A stretch of DNA of 64,000 nucleotides from Gracilibacillus alcaliphilus (GTDB lineage Bacteria > Bacillota > Bacilli > Bacillales > Amphibacillaceae): the NCBI RefSeq assembly GCF_016909015.1, contig NZ_JAFBFA010000005.1, positions 1 to 64,000 of the forward strand, read 5' to 3'. This document shows, one piece after another, positions 42,553 to 51,281 of the stretch (within the stretch, counting starts at the first letter, position 1; each line of letters begins with the position of its first letter). Below the pieces are notes generated by a model. It did no database searches, was not told where the DNA came from, and saw only the letters and a list, made by a program, of their open reading frames with translations. The position numbers were made by a program, and so were the translations under genes.

Positions 42553-43452
42553 TTGTCACAATATTTTTCTGCTTTACAGTCATGGTGTGAAGAGGTGTTT
42601 ACCGTTTATCAAGAATCTATCCCCTTATTTCGAGAAAAGGTAGAGGAACATGCGTTACAAGAATGGGAAGCAAATATAACGCAGCTGCAAGAAGAGCTTT
42701 CAGATCAGACATTTTTGCAGGAATGGGAGGCGTACCAGAGAGCTAATGAATTATATCTACAGCTAAACGACTATTTGGCAGCACTGCACCAGGGAGAAGA
42801 TCAACGAATGACGAACCAACTTGAAGTAGTGCCAATTGGCGGTCATACATTGCCTCCTCTGCCGTATCGATATAATGCCTTAGAGCCTTATATCGATCAA
42901 GAAACGATGCGGCTTCATCATGATAAGCATCATCGAAGCTATGTTGAAGGGTTAAATAAGGCGGAAAAGGAAATGCAGAAGGCGCGCGCGACCAATAATT
43001 TTGAGCTAATCAAGCATTGGGAAAGAGAGGCTGCCTTTAATGGAGCCGGGCATTATCTGCACACGATTTTCTGGAACATTATGAGTCCACAAGGAGGCGG
43101 TCAGCCGTCTGGCGATCTGCTGCGTGAGATCAATCAATCCTTCGGCAGCTTTGCTCAATTTAAGAAGCATTTTTCAGAGGCGGCCAATGCTGTAGAAGGA
43201 GGCGGCTGGGCCATTCTGGTTTGGTCTCCGCGTGCCAGGCGTTTGGAAATCCTTCAAGCAGAAAAACATCAAAACCTAAGCCAATGGGATGTGGTGCCAT
43301 TACTTGTACTGGACGTCTGGGAACATGCCTATTATCTCCGATACAAAAATGAACGGAAAAAGTATATCGATAATTGGTGGAACATTGTCAATTGGCCAGA
43401 AGTGGAAAAACGATTTAATGCAGCGAAACACTTACGATGGCCGCCTTATTAA
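42553..43452 (+). CDS. sodF: Fe/Mn superoxide dismutase with N-terminal extension (SodF-like)
   Basis: A 299-residue protein: about 95 extra helical N-terminal residues, then a complete Fe/Mn-SOD. Metal ligands are His in 'RLHHDKHHRSYV', His in 'GAGHYLHTIFWN', and Asp and His in 'VLDVWEHAYYL'. Ordinary SodA has about 200 residues; the long form matches B. subtilis SodF (about 280). It removes superoxide; the extension's role is unknown. The start is TTG with GGGAGGG. A strong terminator follows. Confidence 0.88.
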   Translation: MSQYFSALQSWCEEVFTVYQESIPLFREKVEEHALQEWEANITQLQEELSDQTFLQEWEAYQRANELYLQLNDYLAALHQGEDQRMTNQLEVVPIGGHTLPPLPYRYNALEPYIDQETMRLHHDKHHRSYVEGLNKAEKEMQKARATNNFELIKHWEREAAFNGAGHYLHTIFWNIMSPQGGGQPSGDLLREINQSFGSFAQFKKHFSEAANAVEGGGWAILVWSPRARRLEILQAEKHQNLSQWDVVPLLVLDVWEHAYYLRYKNERKKYIDNWWNIVNWPEVEKRFNAAKHLRWPPY

Positions 43453-43465
43453 AGCAGCAGGATAA

Positions 43466-43501
43466 AACACCCTTTTGGATATCATTGTCCAAAAGGGTGT
43501 T
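43466..43501 (+). terminator. Terminator of sodF
   Basis: AACACCCTTTTGG (43466-43478) pairs perfectly with CCAAAAGGGTGTT (43489-43501). Confidence 0.85.
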
Positions 43502-43504
43502 ACA

Positions 43505-43807
43505 AGAGGTCATTCACAAAGCTCGATAAAAAAATGATACGGTGAATGTCGGAGTTGGCGGTAGAGGAACTTCTACTAAGATCGTCCACATCGTGTGGAC
43601 AACGCAGAAGTCAACACATCCTGTGCAAGTCTGTTACTCTAAGCAGCACCGTCTTGAACTTCGACGTATAGGACGTACTAGTGCAGGCGTTATGACAGGA
43701 CGTCATGACTTTAGCCTGCCGACGTACAGGATGTACTAGTATCGGTGTTGCAACACGATGTTGCGAACTTAATCGATGACGATCCTTTTTACTGAACTTT
43801 TAAACAC
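43505..43807. mobile_element. Repeat element, copy B (inverted relative to copy A)
   Basis: Reads as the reverse complement of copy A at 27850-28150, with about a dozen substitutions over the central 235 bases. The two internal 20-mers are at about 43663 and 43721. The ends are more diverged, and no target-site duplication is evident, so it may be older. It inserts directly after the sodF terminator. An open frame at 43542-43739 is discussed under rejected items. Confidence 0.8.
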
Positions 43808-43820
43808 GCACTGCAATCTT

Positions 43821-44695
43821 TTATTCAGCCTCAAAATCTAAGTTGGTCGGTTTTTCTAACAGATGGTAGCCTTTATCTGGATTAGTGGTAGGTGTATTCT
43901 TATCTACCTCTTCAAATTTCAAACCATCGATCCAAACTTTTCCACCGCCAATTAACAGCAGTCCAAAGGAAATGGCGGCACTATTATCGGGGATGTCCAA
44001 GACAATATGGTAATAATTCCAATGGTTATCCCCTATGATAGGTCGATCTTGCATATTATCAAATTGCAAGGTATTCTCTTGCGTACTGTCGACACGCATC
44101 CATAAGCCAGCAGATGGAGACACTCCTTCGGTTTTGACAAATCCAGAGAGTTTGATCCGTTTTCCTAAAAAGTGATCAGCACGAATCTGCTGCATGAGGG
44201 TAGCGAATTGCTCTTGTTGTTCTACCTTGTTGGAAGATAGGCAGGCAGATCGCCTTCCTTGATGTACCTCTTGATCATCCAAACTTGCTTGATACAGGTG
44301 AGGATGAGTACCACTAAGAAACCATCCTTTAATTGCTTCTTCCATTTGTAATTCCTCCTTTTGTTGATTCAGTTCTTTCATTAATGTACGATATTGTCCT
44401 GGGGAAGATGATATATCTTCTTAAATGCTCGCGTAAATACTTCCTGTGATTCAAATTGATAGCTAAAAGCAATATCGATAATCCGTTTTGAGGTATTGAG
44501 TAAATCGATAGCCGCATGAACAATTCGTCTCATTCGAATATATTGGCTGACAGACATACCAACTTCCCGCTGAAACAAACGATGGAAATGGTATTTCGAA
44601 AAATGACTGATCTTCCTTACATCCTCGATATCTATCTCCGTTTGCAAATTTTGTTCGATCCAATCAATCGTTTGCCTAATAGAGTGGGTGTGCAA
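43821..44695 (-). pseudogene. AraC-family regulator with C-terminal effector domain, single-base frameshift
   Basis: Two frames reconstruct one regulator. The first has an AraC helix-turn-helix domain ('HFSKYHFHRLFQREVGMSV', 'IAFSYQFESQEVFTRAFKK') and runs into 'YHLPQDN'. The second restores 'GQYRTLMKELNQQKEELQME' and a beta-sandwich domain ending in 'IGGGKVWIDGLKFEEVD'. The break is at the four-base C run (GGGG in the plus strand, 44401-44404), where one more C restores the frame. TTG 44695 follows AGGAGGTGAG. If real, TAA/ATG overlap (TAATG) could allow a little coupled translation of the second part. Confidence 0.75.
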
Positions 44696-44811
44696 GGTGT
44701 GGCTCACCTCCTGTTCTGATTATTATCATATAATAAAATAATTCTTCTGTTTTGATGTTTTTTGCTTTTAGAATAACACAGCAAAAACCGGAGTGGGCAA
44801 CTGGAGAACTT

Positions 44812-44990
44812 TTGAAAAAAACGCGCACATCGTGTGAACAGCGCAGAAGTCAACACTTCTTGTGCAAGTCCGTTACACAAAGATAACGCCGCCCTGAACT
44901 TTAGACGTACAGGCTGTACTAGTATCGGTGTTGCTTCATGATGTGCGAACTTAACCGATGCCGGCCCTCTTTACCGCCCTTTTTGAACAC
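44812..44990. mobile_element. Repeat element, copy C (truncated and internally deleted)
   Basis: Same orientation as copy B. It lacks the left 70 or so bases and has only one of the two internal 20-mers (GACGTACAGGCTGTACTAGT), with the 58 bases between them missing. It ends in the canonical TTTTTGAACAC at 44990. Confidence 0.7.
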
Positions 44991-45017
44991 GCAATTCCAG
45001 CAGCCAATTTCACTCAT

Positions 45018-45095
45018 TCAATTGCACAAAATAAAAATAGCATAGCAGATTGCCCAAAAAAGATTCATATTTTTGTCAATTGCACACAATGCAAA
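45018..45095 (+). promoter_or_regulatory. 20-bp direct repeats upstream of yerA
   Basis: TCAATTGCACAAAATAAAAA (45018-45037) and TCAATTGCACACAATGCAAA (45076-45095) agree at 17 of 20 positions and are 58 bases apart. The second abuts the predicted -35. A regulator site is a reasonable guess. Confidence 0.5.
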
Positions 45096-45097
45096 CG

Positions 45098-45127
45098 TTA
45101 TCAAGAAGTGATAAAATAAGGTATAAT
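45098..45127 (+). promoter_or_regulatory. Promoter of yerA
   Basis: TTATCA (45098-45103), 18-base spacer, perfect TATAAT (45122-45127). The ATG is 24 bases further. Confidence 0.6.
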
Positions 45128-45150
45128 CACATGAATGAAGGAGTTTATCA

Positions 45151-46893
45151 ATGAAGGATCATTTATATAGATGGCGAAACAAAGAAATTCGCCGCCAAGT
45201 CGCAGTAATAGATGAAAAAGAAAAGCCAACCTTAATCTTACAAAACGCATATTACTTGAATGTATTTTTAAGAAAATGGGTAGAGGCTCATATTTGGATT
45301 TACCAAGACCGAATTGTATACGTAGGAGCAAACTTGCCGAAATCACTAGCAGGTGTGGAAGTAGTAGATTGCAGTGGGAAATATATTGTTCCGGGTTATA
45401 TTGAACCACATGCCCACCCATTCCAATTGTATAATCCGTATGAACTAGCCATGCATGCCGGACAGACGGGAACCACTACCCTGATGAATGACAACTTACC
45501 TTGGCTATACTTAATCGGCAGAGAGAAAGCGTTCTCATTAATAGAGGACTTTATGAAACTACCCGTCTCGATGTACTGGTGGGCTCGATTTGATTCACAG
45601 TCAGAAATCAATGAAGAACAAGAGATTTTTAATGATGTAGATATCCATGAATGGTTACAGCATGAAGCTGTTGTTCAAGGCGGCGAATTAACCGCATGGC
45701 CGCAAGTGATGAAAGATGATGATCGCATTCTCTATTGGATGCAAGAAGCTAAACGATTGCGTAAGCCTGTGGAAGGTCACTTCCCAGGCGCCTCCGAGAA
45801 AACTTTAGTAAAATTAAAATTATTAGGTGTGAGTTCTGATCATGAGGCCTTATCAGGAGAAGAGGCTTATCGCCGAATTATGATGGGTTACCGAGTCGGA
45901 TTGCGAAATTCATCAATTCGTCCAGATTTGAAGAGGATACTGACAGAACTGCAAGAGATGGGGTTAGATTCTTATGATTTCTTAACCTTGACCACTGATG
46001 GTTCCACACCATCTTTTTATGAAAATGGGTTAATTAATCAATGTATCCAAATTGCTATTGATAGCGGGGTTCCAATCATTGAGGCCTATATGATGGGCAC
46101 TTATAATGCGGCAGAACAATTCCATCTGGAAGAGCGATTGGGTGGTATTGCACCTGGCCGTACAGCACATATTAATATTTTGACCACACCTGACAATGCT
46201 ACACCGGAATCTGTGATTGCTAAAGGTAAATGGCTGAAACGAGATGGTGAGTTAGTGAACCAGCATAAGGTCATTAATTGGGAAAAGTATGGTCTTACCA
46301 AATTGAAATTAGATTGGAACCTGCAAGAAAGTGATTTGCAATTTTCAATGCCGTTAGGTTTGAAAATGACTAATGATGTAATCATGAAACCATACCCAAT
46401 TTCCATTGACGCCAATACAGAAGAAATCAGTGACAGAACCGATGAAACCTTCTTAATGTTAATGGATCGTGAAGGTGAATGGCGTGTCAACACGATGATT
46501 AAAGGTTTTACAGAAACATTGGGCGGCTTGGCCAGCTCGTATTCCTTGACAGGGGATATTGTCTTAATTGGAAAGAGTAAATCCGATCTTATGCTTGCCT
46601 TTGCCAGAATGAAAGAAATTGGCGGCGGGATTGTATTAGTACATCGCGGAAAAATCATTTTTGAACTTCCGCTGCAAATCGCAGGAATGATGTATCAAGG
46701 GGAAATGAGCACATTAATAGAGGGAGATAAGAAGTTAAGAAGGATTCTGATTGAACATGGCTATCAGTATCAAGACCCGCCATATGGTTTATTATTCTTA
46801 TCATCTATGCATTTACCGTTTGTTCGTATCACACCAAAAGGTATTGTGGATGTGAAGAAGCGAGAAGTTATTTTTCCTGCTATTATGCGCTAG
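45151..46893 (+). CDS. yerA: Adenine deaminase-like amidohydrolase YerA
   Basis: A 580-residue amidohydrolase of the adenine deaminase (Ade) family. Metal-site motif 'IEPHAHPF' follows 'KYIVPGYIEPH', and 'VEGHFPGAS' supplies another His; the C-terminal half has 'LTTDGSTPSFYENG'. B. subtilis YerA sits at the same place after the pur operon but is not the main adenine deaminase, so the substrate remains uncertain. A purine salvage role fits the neighbourhood. GAAGGAG precedes the ATG. Confidence 0.9.
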   Translation: MKDHLYRWRNKEIRRQVAVIDEKEKPTLILQNAYYLNVFLRKWVEAHIWIYQDRIVYVGANLPKSLAGVEVVDCSGKYIVPGYIEPHAHPFQLYNPYELAMHAGQTGTTTLMNDNLPWLYLIGREKAFSLIEDFMKLPVSMYWWARFDSQSEINEEQEIFNDVDIHEWLQHEAVVQGGELTAWPQVMKDDDRILYWMQEAKRLRKPVEGHFPGASEKTLVKLKLLGVSSDHEALSGEEAYRRIMMGYRVGLRNSSIRPDLKRILTELQEMGLDSYDFLTLTTDGSTPSFYENGLINQCIQIAIDSGVPIIEAYMMGTYNAAEQFHLEERLGGIAPGRTAHINILTTPDNATPESVIAKGKWLKRDGELVNQHKVINWEKYGLTKLKLDWNLQESDLQFSMPLGLKMTNDVIMKPYPISIDANTEEISDRTDETFLMLMDREGEWRVNTMIKGFTETLGGLASSYSLTGDIVLIGKSKSDLMLAFARMKEIGGGIVLVHRGKIIFELPLQIAGMMYQGEMSTLIEGDKKLRRILIEHGYQYQDPPYGLLFLSSMHLPFVRITPKGIVDVKKREVIFPAIMR

Positions 46894-46931
46894 CTTTTAA
46901 AACGAAGAGAATACGGGCAGAATGGATAAGG

Positions 46932-46968
46932 ATATCGACATGTATGAAGACATGTCGATATTCGTTTT
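46932..46968 (+). terminator. Terminator of yerA
   Basis: ATATCGACATGT (46932-46943) pairs perfectly with ACATGTCGATAT (46950-46961), followed by TCGTTTT. yerB is therefore probably transcribed separately. Confidence 0.8.
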
Positions 46969-47070
46969 ACATTATTTAATAGAAGGAATACAAAATTTCT
47001 GCACTGGTTCCTTGAAAAGACGAACACTTTTAAATACACACTTAATAGTGTAAAAAAGGGGCTGCTATTT

Positions 47071-48111
47071 ATGAAACAAAGTATCTTATTGCTGTTCTGT
47101 CTTATGTTTGGCTTGGCAGCTTGCTCAGATCCAAACGATAATCAAGAGATAAATGACCCGGCGGCAGAATCAGACAACGGGCCTGCAAAAGAAGTACCCA
47201 CCATTGATCAGCCGGAATATGCCTATCCACTGACAGGTGTTGAAGCAGAAGCAGAAGTAACCGATCGTGTGATTGCTGTAATGGTCAATAACCATTCAGA
47301 CGCAAGACCACAAACAGGTTTATCACAGGCAGATATCATATTTGAAATTCTATCAGAAGGTAATATTACTCGGTTTATGGCGCTGTATCAGAGTGATATA
47401 CCGGAGCAGGTCGGCCCTGTACGAAGTGCGCGTCCTTATTATGTAGACTTAGCCCAGAAATATGATGCCATTTATATTTACCATGGTGCAGCTAATTTTA
47501 TCGAGGATATGATTCAAGCGGAAGCAACAGAAAGCTTGAATGGTATGTACTATGATAATGACCATGTCTTATTTGAGCGTTCTACAGATCGTGAGGCACC
47601 ACATAATTCGTATGTATGGTTTGATGGTATTTATCAATATGCTGAGGATCAGGGCTTTCCTCTAGAAGCAAACTATACGTCATTACCATTCTTATATGGA
47701 GGCGGAAGTATTAACGGTGAGGATGGAAGCGAGATTTCCTATGCCTATGATTCAACCAATCAAATTCGTTATCAATATGATACGGAGCTGGAACAATACT
47801 ATCGCTATAGTGATGGCGAACAGACTGTAGAATATGAAGATCAACAGCCAGTTACACTAGATAACGTCTTTTTTGTGGAAGCAGAGCATCAAGTAATGGA
47901 TAAAGAAGGAAGGCGTGAGATAGACTTAGAATCTGGCGGCGATGCTTTATTGCTACAGCGAGGTAAAGTACAACACGTGCAATGGGAGCAAAATGATGGT
48001 AAAATTGTTCCAACGAAGGATGGTGAGCCAGTTCCATTTATTCCTGGACAAACATGGATTAATATTATTCCAACAGATAAAGGAATTGATCAGGTAAAAT
48101 GGACACCTTAA
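47071..48111 (+). CDS. yerB: DUF3048 lipoprotein YerB
   Basis: A 346-residue lipoprotein. The signal peptide ends in the lipobox 'GLAACSD', so the mature protein is anchored by Cys at the outer face of the membrane. DUF3048 motifs include 'VMVNNHSDARPQTGLSQAD', 'GPVRSARPYYVDLA' and 'WFDGIYQ'. Function unknown. It starts after AAAAAAGGGG. Confidence 0.92.
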   Translation: MKQSILLLFCLMFGLAACSDPNDNQEINDPAAESDNGPAKEVPTIDQPEYAYPLTGVEAEAEVTDRVIAVMVNNHSDARPQTGLSQADIIFEILSEGNITRFMALYQSDIPEQVGPVRSARPYYVDLAQKYDAIYIYHGAANFIEDMIQAEATESLNGMYYDNDHVLFERSTDREAPHNSYVWFDGIYQYAEDQGFPLEANYTSLPFLYGGGSINGEDGSEISYAYDSTNQIRYQYDTELEQYYRYSDGEQTVEYEDQQPVTLDNVFFVEAEHQVMDKEGRREIDLESGGDALLLQRGKVQHVQWEQNDGKIVPTKDGEPVPFIPGQTWINIIPTDKGIDQVKWTP

Positions 48112-48248
48112 GCTGCCTGATGATGGAACAAGCTATTAAGAAGGAAGACTTCCATAATCGTTAGCAAAACTTATCAGGGGACAGTGTCTGCTATTTCCAA
48201 GCTTTTAAGGACAATGAGTACCATGATAAAAAAGGGGAGATGCATACC

Positions 48249-48542
48249 ATGCAAATTGATAAGTTGCGTGGCGAACAATTAGATCAATTATTTGATGCCA
48301 TTTTGTCGCTGGAGAACCGTGAGGAATGCTATCGTTTTTTTGATGATATTGCTACAATGAATGAGGTGCAATCATTAGCTCAGCGGTTGTTAGTGGCCAA
48401 GATGCTGGACGAAGGCAGCACATATACCGCCATTGCCGATGCCTCGAATGCCTCTTCGACAACTATCTCACGAGTGAAGCGTTGCTTGACTTATGGGAAT
48501 GACGGCTATCGAATTGTACTAGATCGCTTAAAGAAAGAATGA
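48249..48542 (+). CDS. yerC: TrpR-like protein YerC
   Basis: A 97-residue protein of the YerC/YecD TrpR-related family: helical, with a helix-turn-helix in 'YTAIADASNASSTTISRVKR'. It is presumed to bind DNA; targets are unknown. ATG 48249 is chosen over 48240 because AAAAAGGGGAG abuts the earlier codon. Follows yerB as in B. subtilis. Confidence 0.92.
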   Translation: MQIDKLRGEQLDQLFDAILSLENREECYRFFDDIATMNEVQSLAQRLLVAKMLDEGSTYTAIADASNASSTTISRVKRCLTYGNDGYRIVLDRLKKE

Positions 48543-48544
48543 GT

Positions 48545-48568
48545 GCCTGCGGCGAGGCCTCTTTTTTT
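48545..48568 (+). terminator. Weak terminator after yerC
   Basis: A four-pair stem, GCCT with AGGC, around a GC-rich loop, followed by CTCTTTTTTT. Confidence 0.4.
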
Positions 48569-48600
48569 CATGAAAAATAATATACAGGGGGACACAGACA

Positions 48601-49584
48601 ATGATTCGCTTTGGAGTAATAGGAACAAATTGGATTACAGACCGCTTTATTGATGGAACGAGTGAGATCGGCAATTTTCAGCTGCATGCCGTTTATTCAC
48701 GCACCCAGGAAAAGGCTGATGAATTTGCAGCAAAATATCAGATTGACCGGACATATACAGATTTAGAGGAATTTGCTCATAGTGCGGAGATTGATGCCGT
48801 ATATATTGCCTCGCCCACAGCCTTACATAGTGAGCAAGCCATAACTTGTATGAAAGGTGGCAAACATGTGATTGTGGAAAAACCTTTTGCCTCTAATTTG
48901 CAAGAATCCGAGGCAATGGTCAAGGTTGCCAAGGAGCAGCAAGTAACGTTAATGGAAGCAATGAAAACCACCCATTTGCCAAATTTTCAATTAGTAAAAG
49001 AAAATCTAGCTAAAATAGGACCTATTCGCCGTTATGTAGCGAATTTCTGTCAGTATTCCTCTCGCTATGACAAATATAAGGAGGGAATTGTACTTAATGC
49101 ATTCAAACCGGAATTGTCAAATGGAGCTTTAATGGATATTGGCGTCTACTGTATTTATCCAATGATTTCCTTGTTTGGAGCACCTAATGCCATTCAAACG
49201 ACGGCGTTTATGTTAGAATCAGGAGTAGATGGTCAAGGTACCGTCATGGCCGATTATGAGGCATTCCATGGCATTTCGATGTACTCAAAAGTGACCGACT
49301 CGGCATTGCCTTCTGAAATCCAAGGAGAAAAAGGATCGATTATTATCGGCAAATTCTCTGATATGTTAGATGTCAAGATCGTATATCGTGATGGAACAGA
49401 AGAATCCCTAGATGCCAAGCAAGTAGCTAACAGTATGTATTATGAAGCCAAATCTTTTGTAGAATCAATCGAAAATAACGAAATGGAAAATAAAGTTAAT
49501 ACATGGTCGGATTCTTTAGCAACTATGCGTGTGCTGGATCAAGCACGAAAAGAAATAGGCCTTGTTTTTCCAGCGGATAAGTAA
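48601..49584 (+). CDS. Gfo/Idh/MocA-family oxidoreductase
   Basis: A 327-residue NAD(P)-dependent oxidoreductase. N-terminal Rossmann fold 'IRFGVIGTNWITDRFIDG'; the family EKP motif in 'KHVIVEKPFASN' with the catalytic Lys; C-terminal beta-sheet substrate domain starting near residue 120 with 'GALMDIGVYCIYP'. Members act on sugars, inositols or dihydrodiols; the substrate is unknown. AGGGGG precedes the ATG. It interrupts the yerC-pcrB synteny of B. subtilis. Confidence 0.9.
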   Translation: MIRFGVIGTNWITDRFIDGTSEIGNFQLHAVYSRTQEKADEFAAKYQIDRTYTDLEEFAHSAEIDAVYIASPTALHSEQAITCMKGGKHVIVEKPFASNLQESEAMVKVAKEQQVTLMEAMKTTHLPNFQLVKENLAKIGPIRRYVANFCQYSSRYDKYKEGIVLNAFKPELSNGALMDIGVYCIYPMISLFGAPNAIQTTAFMLESGVDGQGTVMADYEAFHGISMYSKVTDSALPSEIQGEKGSIIIGKFSDMLDVKIVYRDGTEESLDAKQVANSMYYEAKSFVESIENNEMENKVNTWSDSLATMRVLDQARKEIGLVFPADK

Positions 49585-49726
49585 CACTATCTGGGTAGGA
49601 AAAGTGACTTGGACACATTTATTTTTTATGTATCAATCAAATATAGTTTTGGTCTTAGTTAGAAAAAGCAAAAGTTGAAATAACCAATCGAAAAATAGCT
49701 TCGGAAAATAAACTGGAGGGGTGAAT

Positions 49727-49777
49727 GTGGAGGCGGCTAATCCAAACATATATGTAGTGTGTGGAGCAGATGAATAA
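49727..49777 (+). CDS. Possible leader peptide before the MFS gene
   Basis: A GTG with a strong GGAGGGGTGA site opens a 16-codon frame, 'MEAANPNIYVVCGADE', whose TAA overlaps the start of the MFS gene by a few bases. An ATG two bases earlier would instead give a 10-residue 'MWRRLIQTYM'. Either could couple or attenuate translation of the exporter. Very small, so uncertain. Confidence 0.3.
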   Translation: MEAANPNIYVVCGADE

Positions 49778-50999
49778 TAAAAACAGAGTTATTGGGATAG
49801 CACTTATCACAGCAATTACCCTTTTAGGAGATGCCATGCTTTTTATTGTCCTCCCTATTTATTGGGAGGATTTTGGCTTGACTGCCATTTGGCAGATTGG
49901 TGTATTGTTATCTGTTAATCGATTGATACGCCTTCCCATCACACCTGTAGTTGGTTTATTTTACCGCAAGTTTTCGATTCGGACAGGTGTATTGATTTCC
50001 GTAGCATGTGCTTGTATAAGTACATTGTCTTACGGATTGGTAAGTGGTTTTGTGCTGTTATTACTTGCGAGAGTCCTCTGGGGCATCGCCTGGTCTTTTA
50101 TAAAATTGGGAGGAATGTTGACAGTAGTTACCTTTTCTAATGAAAACAATAGAGGCCGTTTGATGGGAATGTATAATGGCTTATGGGGCTTAGGCGGGTT
50201 GGCAGGCATGCTTGCTGGAGGGTTCTTAGTTGATCAGTTATCGATACCAATTGTAACGACAACCTTTGCATTGGCTTCTTTTTTGATTTTTCCATTAGTT
50301 TTTATTATGATACCCAAAAGTAACAGCAATAAGGAGGAAGAACCATCCAATCAAAGCCAGCCATCTCATGTACAAGACAAGATGACGATGCGGCACCCGT
50401 ATATTGTGTTGATTATCCTTACTGGTGGAACAATGGGTTATATCACGATGGGAGTTTTTAATTCGACAATCAGTCCTTTGATTGAACAATCTTATCAAAC
50501 AGAATGGACTATATTTGGTGCGGTAATTGGGGCAGCCACATTAGCAGGTCTTATTCAGGCAGTACGCTGGGCTTGGGACCCTTTTTTTGCTCCGGTGATT
50601 GGGGCTGCTGTTGATAAAAGCAAATATAAACAATATGTGATTTTCCTGCCCTTGATATTAGGAAGTCTGGCTTTTCTTATCATAGGACGTGTGGAATCCA
50701 TGTTTATTTTATTAATCGTGGTCTTGTGTTTTCAACTGATTTCAACAGGGTTTATTACGATTATAGATACACTAGCAGCGGAGGCGTCTGTGCAAACTAA
50801 TCCTGTGAAGATGATGACCTTTCATACCGTTGTGGTAGACTGTGGAGCAGCGATTGGTCCGTTAGTTGCCTTTTTTATCATGGATTGGTCAGGGCTTTCT
50901 GCCGTCTACTATCTTTCCGCTTTTGTCATGTTATTCGTTTCATTATTATGGTTCATCTATCATTACTATATGCGTTATACCAAAAATAGCCACGCTTAG
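49770..50999 (+). CDS. MFS transporter
   Basis: A 409-residue major facilitator with 12 transmembrane helices and a central hydrophilic loop around residues 190-215 ('NKEEEPSNQSQPSHVQDK'). 'RGRLMGMYNGLWGLGGLAGM' resembles the motif-C-like antiporter region. Substrate unknown; drug or metabolite efflux is likely. ATG 49770 has GTGGAG close upstream, and the site may depend on coupling to the short upstream frame. A strong terminator follows. Confidence 0.82.
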   Translation: MNNKNRVIGIALITAITLLGDAMLFIVLPIYWEDFGLTAIWQIGVLLSVNRLIRLPITPVVGLFYRKFSIRTGVLISVACACISTLSYGLVSGFVLLLLARVLWGIAWSFIKLGGMLTVVTFSNENNRGRLMGMYNGLWGLGGLAGMLAGGFLVDQLSIPIVTTTFALASFLIFPLVFIMIPKSNSNKEEEPSNQSQPSHVQDKMTMRHPYIVLIILTGGTMGYITMGVFNSTISPLIEQSYQTEWTIFGAVIGAATLAGLIQAVRWAWDPFFAPVIGAAVDKSKYKQYVIFLPLILGSLAFLIIGRVESMFILLIVVLCFQLISTGFITIIDTLAAEASVQTNPVKMMTFHTVVVDCGAAIGPLVAFFIMDWSGLSAVYYLSAFVMLFVSLLWFIYHYYMRYTKNSHA

Positions 51000-51039
51000 A
51001 TAATAGTTAGCCTGTATAATAATTTACTAGACCATTAAA

Positions 51040-51074
51040 AAAACGCTTGGGATTTTCTCGCCAAGCGTTTTTTG
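51040..51074 (+). terminator. Terminator of the MFS gene
   Basis: AAAACGCTTGG (51040-51050) pairs perfectly with CCAAGCGTTTT (51061-51071), then TTT. Confidence 0.9.
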
Positions 51075-51104
51075 ATCTAAAATCAGAAAGGATATAATCT
51101 TTCA

Positions 51105-51276
51105 TGCGTTCATTCTTATTCAAGAATAGTCATGTCCAGCTTCAAGCGCCAAACTTTAGAGATGTCACGTCACGCCCTAAGATAAGTCAACATCGACTCC
51201 TTCCGTCGTCGTGTTTCCTTTATCTCTGTTGTGACGCTCCATTCTCTACGTTTTTAAAAGGGCTCTCTGCGCTTTT
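51105..51276. repeat. Bacillaceae-type palindromic intergenic repeat
   Basis: Starts CATTCTTATTCAAGAATAG and continues with TGTCCAGCTTCAAGCGCC, an opening seen in many Bacillaceae intergenic repeats. Nested inverted pairs are centred near 51202: AAGCGC/GCGCTT, CGTCAC/GTGACG, AGATAA/TTATCT, CGAC/GTCG. Transcribed from either side it would form a long imperfect hairpin. It lies between the MFS terminator and the ahpF stop; a truncated relative is at 120-180. Confidence 0.65.
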
Positions 51277-51281
51277 CGTTC

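Noticed and set aside
43542..43739. A 65-codon frame in repeat copy B that is also open in copy A (27919-28176, minus strand) with a similar protein
   Set aside because: Comparing the two copies codon by codon, nearly all differences fall in first or second positions and change the amino acid, which argues against selection on a protein. It is best read as a non-coding repeat that happens to be open.
47015..47030. AAAAGACGAACA upstream of yerB, similar to the left PurR box of the pur operon
   Set aside because: No inverted partner lies at the 35-bp spacing seen at pbuG and pur; a single box is not enough.
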